Below are positions 34,721 to 42,900 of a stretch of DNA of 64,000 nt, piece after piece. Position 1 is the first letter of the stretch. Each line of letters starts with the position of its first letter. Location: assembly GCA_026708325.1 (NCBI GenBank), contig JAPOVC010000021.1, positions 1 to 64,000 on the forward strand. Direction: 5' to 3'. The DNA is from Anaerolineaceae bacterium. GTDB lineage: Bacteria > Chloroflexota > Anaerolineae > Aggregatilineales > Phototrophicaceae. A program made the translations under genes and the position numbers. The notes beneath the pieces are model-generated. The model ran no database searches. It had not been told where the DNA came from and worked only from the letters and a program-made list of their open reading frames with translations.

Positions 34721-36100
34721 TCATGTAATGTCGGGGATTCCCAGAGACTTCCCCCTCGCTTCCCGTTTCGGCAACGCCTCCTCCAGCCCGCGGCGCAGGC
34801 CCTCCAGAATCTCCTGGTACTGCGGATCGCGCAGGGCATTGCGCATCTCGCCGGGGTCAGCCGCCAGGTCCACCAGTTGCTCGCGACGCGCTCCTTCATC
34901 GTAGAGCATGTACTTGTGACGGCCGTCCGTGACCATTCGTCCGATTACGCTCTCGACCGGCGCCAGTTCGCGCCAGGGGACGGCCGCCCGCCCTTCCAGC
35001 AGCGGGCGAAGACTCCTGCCGCGCAGACCTGGCGGCGGCGCCACGCCGGCGGCGTCGCAGAGCGTGGGCAACAGATCGAGGCCGATGGAGACCGGCCGGT
35101 TCTCGAGGGCGCCACGACGCCCTACGCCCGGCCCCGCGATGAGCAGGGGGACGCGGGCGGCCTCGTTGTAGAAGGCCGTCTTGTGCTCCATGCGGTGGCT
35201 GGCGTCCATGTCACCATGGTCGCTGGTGAAAATCACCAGGGTCTCGTCGGTCGCGCCGCTACTCTCCAGCGCCTCCAGAATCCTGCCCAACTGCCCGTCG
35301 ACACGCTCGGTCAGGCGGGCGTAGGCATGGCGGTGCAAACGCCAGCGTTCCTCGTCATAGCGTTCGCGCGCCAGGCGCTTGAAGGGGCTGCGGGCCTGCA
35401 TCCGCGAGATGGCCTCGGGCTCCTCCGGCGGAATGTCAAAATTGTCCGGCAGCGGCGGGCAATGCCAGGCGAAAAACTCGTCGCGCGCCATACCGAGCGG
35501 GATGGCCAGGGCCGCGTCCAGCTCGCGCAGTTCGTCGCTGTTGTGTCGCTCAAACTGCCTGCGCCGCTCCTCGTCGGCAAAGTCGCGGATGGCCATGTAG
35601 CAGATGTCGTGCGGATTGATGAAGCAGGCCACCAGGCAGAAGGGGCGCTCATGCGGGCCGCGCAGGACCTCCGCGCAGGCCCCGGCCAGTTCATCGCGAT
35701 CGTCCCGGCAAATGCTCTCGAAGCCCAGGTCCTCCGGCGTCCAGCCCGCGGGCAGATGCTCCTTGCCGCCCCAGAGCGTACGGTAGCCGGCGCGGCGCAA
35801 TTGCCAGCCCAGGGCCGCCTGCCGGACCTCATCAGGGATTTCAGCATCCGCTCCGTCGTCGTTGTGCAGGATCCCGAACTCGCTGCCCATGCGCCCCGTC
35901 ACCAGGCTGAAACGCGAGGGCAGACACATGGGGTTGCTGCACCAGGCCTGGGTGAAACGCAGGCCCTGCCCGGCGATGCGGTCCATGGCCGGCGTGCGCA
36001 GATGGCGGGTACCGGCGCAACGCATCATGGAAGCGCCCTGCTGATCGCTCACGACCAGCAGGATGTTGGGCCGCTTTCCTGTCACGCCGCTGGCCATCAT
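34721..36100 (-). CDS. Type I sulfatase (alkaline-phosphatase superfamily)
   Basis: 459 residues. The N-terminal metal motif is NILLVVSDQQGASMM. The activation motif reads CLPSRFSLVTGR (about 60-71), a Cys-type CxPxR that must be converted to formylglycine. The second metal site appears in LVIFTSDHGDMDASHR, followed by KTAFYNEAARVPLLI. It hydrolyses sulfate esters, probably of a sugar. No signal peptide, so the substrate is likely desulfated in the cytoplasm after import. It sits 26 bp upstream of the binding-protein gene. No formylglycine-generating enzyme gene occurs in the window. Confidence 0.92.
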   Translation of the reverse strand: MMASGVTGKRPNILLVVSDQQGASMMRCAGTRHLRTPAMDRIAGQGLRFTQAWCSNPMCLPSRFSLVTGRMGSEFGILHNDDGADAEIPDEVRQAALGWQLRRAGYRTLWGGKEHLPAGWTPEDLGFESICRDDRDELAGACAEVLRGPHERPFCLVACFINPHDICYMAIRDFADEERRRQFERHNSDELRELDAALAIPLGMARDEFFAWHCPPLPDNFDIPPEEPEAISRMQARSPFKRLARERYDEERWRLHRHAYARLTERVDGQLGRILEALESSGATDETLVIFTSDHGDMDASHRMEHKTAFYNEAARVPLLIAGPGVGRRGALENRPVSIGLDLLPTLCDAAGVAPPPGLRGRSLRPLLEGRAAVPWRELAPVESVIGRMVTDGRHKYMLYDEGARREQLVDLAADPGEMRNALRDPQYQEILEGLRRGLEEALPKREARGKSLGIPDIT

Positions 36101-36142
36101 CCGGTCACTTCTGCAAGGAGTTTCATTTGCGGAGAGTGGAAA

Positions 36143-36180
36143 GGATTGTAGTGCCCCTGCGGAGTTCCGGCCAGAATTTC
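36143..36180 (-). promoter_or_regulatory. Sulfatase upstream element, copy shared with GH32
   Basis: On the + strand: GGATTGTAG, 12 bases, GTTCCGGCCA, one base, AATTTC. The same blocks with the same 12-base spacing occur at 37769-37807 before the GH32 gene. Read on the minus strand it ends in a -10-like TACAAT (36150 to 36145), about 45 bases before the sulfatase ATG. Confidence 0.7.
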
Positions 36181-37633
36181 AGCTGGCCCGTCCCAGCCGC
36201 CTGGCCCGCAGACGTGCAACAGCCGTAGCGCCGCCGCGGCTGAAGAGCCTGACGCCCGTAGCCTCCGGGCCGGGATAGATCCGCTGCGCCAGAAAACGCT
36301 GGCGCCCGGCGAACAGCTCCAGCACGGAGCGATCGAGGAACACTCGCAGGCGGGGCCCTGTCCCGGGATCGAAACGGAAGGGCGCTTCCTGCAGGGTCCG
36401 TCCCTGCAAATAGTCCAGGTCCCCGCGTCTGCCGGACCGGCTGAAGTCGATCCGGACCGCGGCCGCTTCGCGCGTGAAGGAGACCCGGGTCTGCTCGCTG
36501 CCGTCGGGGGAGCGGCGCAGGACCAGGCCAAACTCTTCCGCATCCGTCCGCCCGAACTCGACGTCGAGCTCGAGACTGTCGCCAGCGATCTCAGGCAACT
36601 CGAGTTCCCCGTCCGGTTCAACCAGCAGGTCTCTCAACTCCCGCGGCTCCTGACGCAGCGACTCCAGTTCCGCCGCCGGCTCGTAGTGAAGCGCAGCCCC
36701 GCCCGGCGCGAGTGAGATCACCACCGGCATGCTCAACACGCCGGACCAGCCCGATCGCTCACAGGCGGCCTGACTGCGCCCCTCGTGGAGATTGGCGAAC
36801 AGGATGCGCCGCCCGTCTTCATCCAGCAGGCAGCGCGGGGCATGGAAGTTGCCGCCGGGCCAGTTGATGGCGCCAAAGGCTTCCGCCTCGAAGCGCTGCT
36901 CCCGATAGTGCCCGAGATAGAAACGGCTGCCCAGCGGCCTCACCTGGTCCTGCGGCCGGCGGTGACAGAAGTGCAGCAGCATCCACCTGTCGCCCAGTTC
37001 AAACAGCTGCGGGCAGGAGCAGTCGTCGCCCGCGTCCGTCCAGCGCCGCTGCGACTGGAAAAACCGGTCCACATACTCCCAGCCCTGCAGGTCGCGCGAG
37101 CGGAAGAGGTACAGGGCATCGCCCGCGCCGCCGATGTCGCGCGTGCCGGTCAGCGCATAACACCAGTCGCCCTCCTGCCAGGCGGTGACGTCGTTGCTGC
37201 GGGGATACAGGCCCTCCCCCTGCACGGGATGGCGCAGGACGGGATGTCGGGGATCGAAGCGCCACGCCATCAAATCACCCTCAGGGTTGCTGGCGATGCA
37301 ACTGGCCCCGCCACCGTCGGGATGTGGAAAGATGAGGGTCGGCGTCCCCCTGAAGACGAAGAGGCCGCCCGTTTGACCCCGCTTCAGGGCGTTCGGGTGC
37401 CGCTCCCAGTTGACCAGATCGCTCGACGAAATATGCGCCCAGGCCTTGTAGACGTAGCCATCGCTGCGTCGCGGCGGGCCCGCCTGCGCCCAGGAACTGT
37501 GGAGAAAGAAGACGTGGTAACGCCCCTGCCATTTGATGGCCGCACAGGGGTCCCAGAGCAGGCCTTCCGCCGGCAGATAGTGCCAGACGGGCCGGTCATG
37601 GTCCTGCAGGATCATTTCCAGATCCCTGGTCAT
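36179..37633 (-). CDS. GH32-like glycoside hydrolase (beta-fructosidase superfamily)
   Basis: 484 residues. The N-terminal five-bladed propeller is seen from LLWDPCAAIKWQGRYHVFF (equivalent of WMNDPNG, nucleophile Asp kept) through YALTGTRD (the RDP blade). The catalytic acid motif WECPDLF reads CSCPQLFELGDRWML, so the usual Glu is Ser. The C-terminal beta-sandwich (about 330-484) includes RLRVFLDRSVLELFAGRQRF, which is standard for GH32C. The substitutions resemble a known but uncharacterised GH32-like subgroup. No signal peptide. It probably acts on an imported fructoside or a related glycan linked to the neighbouring sulfatase. Confidence 0.88.
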   Translation of the reverse strand: MTRDLEMILQDHDRPVWHYLPAEGLLWDPCAAIKWQGRYHVFFLHSSWAQAGPPRRSDGYVYKAWAHISSSDLVNWERHPNALKRGQTGGLFVFRGTPTLIFPHPDGGGASCIASNPEGDLMAWRFDPRHPVLRHPVQGEGLYPRSNDVTAWQEGDWCYALTGTRDIGGAGDALYLFRSRDLQGWEYVDRFFQSQRRWTDAGDDCSCPQLFELGDRWMLLHFCHRRPQDQVRPLGSRFYLGHYREQRFEAEAFGAINWPGGNFHAPRCLLDEDGRRILFANLHEGRSQAACERSGWSGVLSMPVVISLAPGGAALHYEPAAELESLRQEPRELRDLLVEPDGELELPEIAGDSLELDVEFGRTDAEEFGLVLRRSPDGSEQTRVSFTREAAAVRIDFSRSGRRGDLDYLQGRTLQEAPFRFDPGTGPRLRVFLDRSVLELFAGRQRFLAQRIYPGPEATGVRLFSRGGATAVARLRARRLGRAS

Positions 37634-37768
37634 GTTGTTTCCTGTCGTTCACTTCCTGCCAGTTGCAGGTCCACGCCTTTCTCCTTGACAGGCGGAAAAC
37701 GCCAGCCTCGCGTCCGGCCTGCGAATCCCGCTGTCTGGGAGTACACTGTGGCTGCGTCAATCCAGGCC

Positions 37769-37807
37769 GGATTGTAGTTGCCGGCGGGCGTTCCGGCCAT
37801 CAATTTC
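37769..37807 (-). promoter_or_regulatory. GH32 upstream element, copy shared with sulfatase
   Basis: GGATTGTAG, 12 bases, GTTCCGGCCA, two bases, AATTTC on the + strand. Minus-strand -10-like TACAAT at 37776-37771, about 138 bases before the GH32 start. It lies in the divergent gap to the amidohydrolase gene. Confidence 0.7.
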
Positions 37808-37836
37808 CGACAGGCGCGAGGCGGGGAGTCACGACG

Positions 37837-38901
37837 ATGGGCATGATTGTCGATACCGACGTCCACTGTGGCGTCAGCAAACAGCGCATGCTGGACTTCC
37901 TGCCCGAACCCTGGCGCACGCGCGTGGCGGACGGCAGCGACGGGCCCGGGCACCTGGGTTACTGGAACCCCAACGGCGTCAACCGCCGCGACGCCGTCAC
38001 GCCCGACGGCCGTCGCATCGAGGGCGATCCGCAGACCCTGGCGCGTTACCACTTCGACCACTACGACATCGACTACGGCATCCTCAACGCCGGCGGCGTG
38101 CACGTCGGGTTGTCGCCGGAGCCGGACTTCGCCGCCGCCTATTGCAGCGCAATGAACGACGTCTACGTCAACGACTGGCTTACGGCGGACGAGCGCTTCC
38201 GCTATTCCATGATCGTCTCGCCGGCGGACCCCGCGCTGGCCGCCGACGAGATTCACCGCCTCGGCGATCACCCGGGCGTGGTGCAGGTGCTCATGCCCAG
38301 CGGCGCGCAGTATGGCTACGGCCACCGCTTCTATCACCCCATCTATGAAGCGGCGGAAGCCCGGGGCCTGCCTGTGGCGATCCATCCTGGCTCGGAAGGT
38401 CGTGGCGTATCGGGCGCGCCCTCCTCTGCCGGTTACCCCGGCAGCTACTTCGAGTGGCACAGCAACCTGGTGGGCAGTTACATCGCCCACATGATCAGCC
38501 TGGTGGCGGAAGGCGTGTTCATCAAGTACCCCGGGCTGAAGTTCGTCCTGATCGAGGGCGGCGTCTCCTGGCTGCCGCCCGTGCTGTGGCGCCTTGACAA
38601 GAACTGGAAGTCGCTGCGCATGACCGTCCCCTGGCTGGAGCGACCGCCCGGCGAGATCGCCTGCGAGCACATCCTGCTCACCACCCAGCCCATCGAGGAA
38701 CCGGAAAACGTCGCCCACCTGCACGCGATGCTGGGCATGTTCCCGGCGGACAGGATGCTGATGTTTTCCACCGACTTCCCGCACTGGGACGGCGACACGC
38801 CGGACTTCGCCCTGCGTCTGTTGCCGGCCGACCTGCGCGACGCCGTGATGTGGGAAACGGCCTGCCGACTCTACAGGCTGCCGGTGCCGCAGCATGCCTG
38901 A
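37837..38901 (+). CDS. Amidohydrolase-2-family metal-dependent hydrolase/decarboxylase
   Basis: 354 residues from the ATG with GGGGAG upstream. TIM-barrel amidohydrolase of the COG2159 type: the first motif reads VDTDVHCG (one His where HxH is usual), second His in LPVAIHPGSEGRG, third His region in IEGGVSWLPP, catalytic Asp in FSTDFPHWDGDTPD. Such proteins decarboxylate or hydrolyse aromatic and cyclic acids. It overlaps a Rieske ferredoxin gene, a pairing seen in loci for degradation of heterocyclic or aromatic compounds. Confidence 0.9.
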   Translation: MGMIVDTDVHCGVSKQRMLDFLPEPWRTRVADGSDGPGHLGYWNPNGVNRRDAVTPDGRRIEGDPQTLARYHFDHYDIDYGILNAGGVHVGLSPEPDFAAAYCSAMNDVYVNDWLTADERFRYSMIVSPADPALAADEIHRLGDHPGVVQVLMPSGAQYGYGHRFYHPIYEAAEARGLPVAIHPGSEGRGVSGAPSSAGYPGSYFEWHSNLVGSYIAHMISLVAEGVFIKYPGLKFVLIEGGVSWLPPVLWRLDKNWKSLRMTVPWLERPPGEIACEHILLTTQPIEEPENVAHLHAMLGMFPADRMLMFSTDFPHWDGDTPDFALRLLPADLRDAVMWETACRLYRLPVPQHA

Positions 38902-39268
38902 GAAGCGACTGCACGCCGTGGCGCCGCTCGGCGAGTTGCCTCCGGGCTCGCGCAAGATCGTCGACGTAGACGGGCGATCGATCGGCCTCTTCAACGTGCA
39001 GGGCCGGATCATCGCCGTGCTCAACGTCTGCCCGCATGAACTGGCGCCCGTCTGCCTGGGGCGCTGGAGCGGGACGACGACGCCCGCCCCGCCCGGTCAG
39101 TTCCACTGGGGCCGGGAAGGCGAGATCCTGCGTTGCCCCTGGCACGGCTGGGAGTTTGACCTGCTCAGCGGCGACTGCCTGACCGACCGCCGCCGGCTGC
39201 GCCGCTTCCCGACCCTCGTGGCCGACGGCCAGGTCTACGTGGACCTCAGCCCCGGCGCCAGGGCCTGA
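38894..39268 (+). CDS. Rieske [2Fe-2S] ferredoxin-like protein
   Basis: 124 residues, overlapping the amidohydrolase stop by 8 bp. Cluster ligands: Cys-x-His in NVCPHELAPVC (about 46-48) and Cys-x2-His in RCPWHGWEFDL (about 80-83), with a 20-residue loop insertion between. It would serve as an electron carrier or as a redox partner for an oxygenase. No oxygenase alpha subunit is near, so the partner is unknown. Confidence 0.93.
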   Translation: MPEKRLHAVAPLGELPPGSRKIVDVDGRSIGLFNVQGRIIAVLNVCPHELAPVCLGRWSGTTTPAPPGQFHWGREGEILRCPWHGWEFDLLSGDCLTDRRRLRRFPTLVADGQVYVDLSPGARA

Positions 39269-39311
39269 CGCGCTTCAGCTGCCCGCCAACTGAATCGCCT
39301 GGGCAGCCCCG

Positions 39312-39320
39312 TGCTATACT
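39312..39320 (+). promoter_or_regulatory. Extended -10 promoter of Uma2 copy 3
   Basis: TGC followed by TATACT (39315-39320), about 30 nt before the Uma2 start at 39350. Same decanucleotide as before copy 1. Confidence 0.6.
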
Positions 39321-39349
39321 CAATTAAGGGGCAAGGGAGACCCCGACGC

Positions 39350-39925
39350 ATGGCCGTCAGAGACCTGACGCTGCTCAGCGCAGCGGACTTCGACAACTTC
39401 ATCGCAGACCACGTGGGCGACGAAATCTACGAATTCGTCGACGGAAAGGTGGTACAGGTGCCAAGTAACCCCTGGGTAAGCAATATCGCTGGAATGATCT
39501 TTTCCCTGATCTGGTTACACCTGCGGACCACAGGATTGCCTGTAAACACCCTTACCGGCGCTGACGGCGGCTTCATGGTCAACGGCCAGCGCTTCGCGCC
39601 GGACGTGGCTTACGTCGGCCCCGACAAGCGCTTCGTCGATCGCGGCTACAACCCCGACCCGCCCGACCTGGCCGTCGAGGTCGTCTCCGACGAGGACAAC
39701 CGGACTGAACTAAAGGACCTGGCGGCCAAACTGCCCCACTACCGGGCCGCCGGCGTCACCGTCTGGGTCATCCTGCCGCGGGCGCAGCGCGCCGAAATTC
39801 ACGATCCCGCCGCCGATCCGGCGCAGCCGCCAGGCCAACTCGGCCCCGACGACGATCTGCAAGTGCCGGACCTGTTGCCCGGCTTCTCCCTGCCTCTGCG
39901 CGAAATCTTCAGCGAGACTGACTGA
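39350..39925 (+). CDS. Uma2-family protein (DUF820), copy 3
   Basis: 191 residues. Same layout as copies 1 and 2: FAPDVAYVGP, DLAVEVVSDE and LAAKLPHYRAAG hold the PD-(D/E)XK-like residues. Its N-terminal 32 codons are nearly identical in DNA to copies 1 and 2 located about 12 kb away, and its promoter resembles that of copy 1. Residues 45-70 and the C-terminus have diverged. Confidence 0.88.
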   Translation: MAVRDLTLLSAADFDNFIADHVGDEIYEFVDGKVVQVPSNPWVSNIAGMIFSLIWLHLRTTGLPVNTLTGADGGFMVNGQRFAPDVAYVGPDKRFVDRGYNPDPPDLAVEVVSDEDNRTELKDLAAKLPHYRAAGVTVWVILPRAQRAEIHDPAADPAQPPGQLGPDDDLQVPDLLPGFSLPLREIFSETD

Positions 39926-40001
39926 GGTCAGACAAGAGCGGCCGCCCACCCGGCGACCTCCGCCAGATGACAGCGCCCCTGACGGAAGTTTTCAGTGCGC
40001 A

Positions 40002-40022
40002 CGCGGGCGGGCCCTGCCCGCG
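40002..40022. terminator. GC-rich hairpin between convergent genes
   Basis: CGCGGGC (40002-40008) pairs with GCCCGCG (40016-40022). It lies in the 178-bp gap between Uma2 copy 3 and the convergent sensor-domain gene. No strong U-tract on either strand, so termination is only plausible. I see nothing else in the gap. Confidence 0.4.
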
Positions 40023-40103
40023 GCATTTGCCCCGGGCGCGGGGAATGACGCTTCCGGGCAGCGGATCTGGCGGACCCGCGCATCGTCAGGGACGGGGTGC
40101 GAC

Positions 40104-41618
40104 TCAGGCCTCGCGACGTCGCAGCCAGATCCCGGCAGCCAGAAAGACGAATGCTGCCGCAAGAACAGGGATCATCTGACCCGCGGACTGGTCCAGGGAG
40201 CCAATGTTGTCCCTGGCGGCGGAGCCGCCTGCCTCGACGATCTTGCGTTCCAGTTCCACCAGCGGATGCATAACGAGGGCCTTGGCAGCATGGTACTCGG
40301 GACCATGGAGACGCAGCATCGCCTGCAAGGCCTCGCCTTCCAGCACATACTCACCCGCGCCGGCCTCAATCTGCGCCGCGACGACGTCCATGACCTCGTA
40401 TTCCAGCTCAGTCAGCGCATTGGACGCGTCTTCCGACTGGACCAACTCGGCCATCTCGTCGTCCCTCAGGCCGACTTCGCTCATGAGCGTCCGCATCGCC
40501 ACGGCCTCTCCGGCCTCGCCCCCGCGTTCACCGGAATCCAGCACGATGTCCCAGTAGGGAACGCCGAAGTAATTCGCAGGTCGTGGCGCCACGCCGTTGC
40601 GGATGTCGAGAATCTCGTCGAAGTATTCCCGGTAAAGCGGGTCGCCGGTTATGGCGTGGAGGCGGGCCATGAGAGTCAGGTCGTCGGAAGTCTGGCGCAG
40701 ATTGTCGGCCAGGTCGCGCGCCTCCAGACGCTCTTCCAGGAAGCCGCTGCCGGAGTAGGACGCGAGGTCGCTCGCTACCCGCAGCGGAAAGGAGAAGGTG
40801 AGGAGTACAGCCAGCAGCGCCAGCAGGGTGGCCAGCGCGTTGAGCACCCTGCGCGGACCGGCGTCAGGCAATCTGCGCCGGTTCATCCAGAAATCGGCGG
40901 CAATCAGAACAATCGTAAGCGTCAGCAGGACACTGGTGATGATCAGGTTCTGGCGGAAGATCCCGCTGGCCTGCGGCTGCCATTCATTGAGCCGCCATTC
41001 CATAAAGTTGGCCGTGTGCAGGCTGTGAAGATCGACCAGGGGGACCATGACCTGCGCCTTGGCGGCGAAGTAATCGGGCCCGTGAAGCCGCAACATGGCC
41101 TGCAGCGCCTCGCCTTGCAAGGCGTGATCGCCGCCCTGCGCCGCAACGACCTCCATGACTTCCGTCTCTAGCGCGGCCAGCTCGTTCGAGGCGTCCTCGG
41201 CCCTTGCCAGCAGGGCAAGTTCGTCCTCGAGCAGGCCGGCATCCTGCGCCAGCCTCCGGATGGGCACTGCGGGCCCCCGCTCACCGAAGTGTTCACCGGT
41301 ATTCAGCACGATATCCCAGTAAGGGACGGAATAGTAATGGAGCGGCCTTGGCATCTCGCCGTTGCGGATGGCCAGAATCTCGTCGAACCAGGTGCGGTAG
41401 ACCGGATCCCCGGTGACGGCATGGAGACGCACCATACGCGTCAGGTCGTCCGAGGTTTGCCGCAGCCGGTCGGCAAAGTCCAGGGTCGTGAAGCGGGAAA
41501 ACCACCGTGCTTCAAGGTCTTCGCTTCCGCCCTGGGACTGGACCAGATAAAGTCCGCTCACCACAATCGCAAGCAGTGCAAGAAATGACACAACGCGTGC
41601 AGGTGCCTGTCTGTTCAT
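40104..41618 (-). CDS. Membrane protein with two tandem extracytoplasmic sensor-like domains and no output domain
   Basis: 504 residues. Organisation: TM (about 8-27), sensor-like domain A (about 45-215), TM (about 225-243), TM (about 258-277), domain B (about 295-460), TM (about 480-498). Both domains carry the same signature: LRQTSDDLTxMxRLHA-TGDP, then FDEILxIRNG-xPRP and PYWDIVL, then LEGEALQAMLRLHGP. I recognise this block from the N-terminal sensor region of bacterial histidine kinases, cyclases and chemotaxis receptors. Here no kinase, HAMP, cyclase or methyl-accepting segment follows. It is a paralogue of the 41822-42556 gene. Confidence 0.85.
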   Translation of the reverse strand: MNRQAPARVVSFLALLAIVVSGLYLVQSQGGSEDLEARWFSRFTTLDFADRLRQTSDDLTRMVRLHAVTGDPVYRTWFDEILAIRNGEMPRPLHYYSVPYWDIVLNTGEHFGERGPAVPIRRLAQDAGLLEDELALLARAEDASNELAALETEVMEVVAAQGGDHALQGEALQAMLRLHGPDYFAAKAQVMVPLVDLHSLHTANFMEWRLNEWQPQASGIFRQNLIITSVLLTLTIVLIAADFWMNRRRLPDAGPRRVLNALATLLALLAVLLTFSFPLRVASDLASYSGSGFLEERLEARDLADNLRQTSDDLTLMARLHAITGDPLYREYFDEILDIRNGVAPRPANYFGVPYWDIVLDSGERGGEAGEAVAMRTLMSEVGLRDDEMAELVQSEDASNALTELEYEVMDVVAAQIEAGAGEYVLEGEALQAMLRLHGPEYHAAKALVMHPLVELERKIVEAGGSAARDNIGSLDQSAGQMIPVLAAAFVFLAAGIWLRRREA

Positions 41619-41821
41619 GGTCTTCCCTCGTCGCCAGTTACGGGCAAGTCTGTGGGGCCAAAAAATGGCATTTGTCGCTTAAATCAGGCAGATTCCCTCC
41701 AAAGCGTTAACCCTTGCCGGTCTGGCATTGCCGCTTCAGGGCATCGCAGAGGGATCCGGCGTCTGCATCCGCCAGGTCGCCGCCGAATCGCCTGCCGCAG
41801 CCGGCCATGACGCAAACCGGC

Positions 41822-42556
41822 TTATTTCCGGTATGCCAGCAGCACGCCGACGCCCAGCAGGAGGGCAAGGGCGAGCGAGACAGCCTGCAGGACCGTGTTC
41901 TGTACGACTTCCGCCACCAGGGCGTGGCCGGCTTCCGTAATCCGTTCATGGGTCAATTCAGCAAACGCCACCTGCGGCCGCATGATGCGTTCCTTGGCCG
42001 CATGGTATTCCGCCTCATGCAGGCGCAGCATGTTGGCAACGGCCTCACCTTCCAGAGTGTAGGCACCGGCGGCGGCCGCGCGATGTGCCGCCACCTGGTC
42101 CATGACCTCGTTCTCCAGCAGCGTCAGCGCGTTGGACTGGTCCTCGGATTCAAACAGTTGTGCCACTTCGGCATCCGTCAGGTTGACTTCCGCCAGCAAG
42201 TCACGAAGCGAAACGGGCTCGCCAAAGGCGGTCGGACGCTCCCCCGTGGACAGCACGATGTCCCAGTAGGGAATTTCAAAGTACTGCTCCGGCCGCGGCG
42301 CCTCCCCGTTGCGGATGGCCAGGATTTCATCGAAGTATTCCCGGTAGACCGGGTCACCGGTGACGGCATGGAGACGCGCCATGCGCGTCAGATCGTCCGA
42401 AGTCTGGCGCAGGCCGATGGCCAGCCTGTTGGCCGCGTCACCCGCCTGCATGTCGCCGCGAAAGGCATTGGTCATCCGCCAGGAGAAAAACAGCGCCAGC
42501 AAAATCAGCACCAGCAATACGAGAAGCGCGCCGCGGGACCTCAATACTTCAGCCAT
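41822..42556 (-). CDS. Membrane protein with one sensor-like domain and no output domain
   Basis: 244 residues from MAEVLRSRG, preceded by GGGGAGATGGATC. TM (about 8-28), one sensor-like domain (about 40-200) with LRQTSDDLTRMARLHAVTGD, FDEILAIRNGEAPRP and IPYWDIVLSTGE, and a C-terminal TM (about 222-241) that ends after LAYRK with no cytoplasmic effector. It lies 203 bp upstream of the two-domain paralogue on the same strand. A good promoter precedes it. Confidence 0.85.
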   Translation of the reverse strand: MAEVLRSRGALLVLLVLILLALFFSWRMTNAFRGDMQAGDAANRLAIGLRQTSDDLTRMARLHAVTGDPVYREYFDEILAIRNGEAPRPEQYFEIPYWDIVLSTGERPTAFGEPVSLRDLLAEVNLTDAEVAQLFESEDQSNALTLLENEVMDQVAAHRAAAAGAYTLEGEAVANMLRLHEAEYHAAKERIMRPQVAFAELTHERITEAGHALVAEVVQNTVLQAVSLALALLLGVGVLLAYRK

Positions 42557-42900
42557 GATCCATCTCCCCACCGGCAGGCAACGCAGCGGCCGCCGGCCGG
42601 ACAGGCTGTACAGCGCCACGAACGCGACCGCGCCCCGTCCGCAACCCTTGCCGAACCTGACAGTAATCTAACATTTTGCTGCGATTGCGCCAACATTACT
42701 TATCAATTCCTGGTATATGGCGGCCAGGCAGGCCAGGGGCAGGCAGAACAGGGGCAGATTCCCCGCCAGCCGCGGGCGCTTCGCGCCCGCAAGCGGGTCG
42801 GCGGCGGAAGTTATCAGAAATTGTCGACTGTTATCGGGTTGTCGGGGCGCGAGCGGCGCAACAGTCGTCGGCCGTCACGCCCCGTCTGCAGCCCGGCCGC
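42557..42900. other. Intergenic region with promoter and stem-loop
   Basis: 344 bp without a convincing gene. It holds the sensor-gene promoter (42665-42693) and a perfect 8-bp stem with TTC loop at 42772-42790 (GCGGGCGC/GCGCCCGC), which may end the AglG transcript although no U-run follows. The stretch around 42660-42720 is visibly richer in A and T. Confidence 0.5.
42665..42693 (-). promoter_or_regulatory. Promoter of the single-sensor-domain gene
   Basis: Minus strand: TTGGCG (42693 to 42688), 17-nt spacer ending TGT, then TAGATT (42670 to 42665), so it also has the TGn extended -10. It is about 110 nt before the start codon. Confidence 0.55.

Noticed and set aside
40104..42556. Sensor-domain genes considered as broken chemoreceptors
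   Set aside because: Both frames are intact and end after a transmembrane helix, and no receptor remnants follow in any frame in the gaps I examined.
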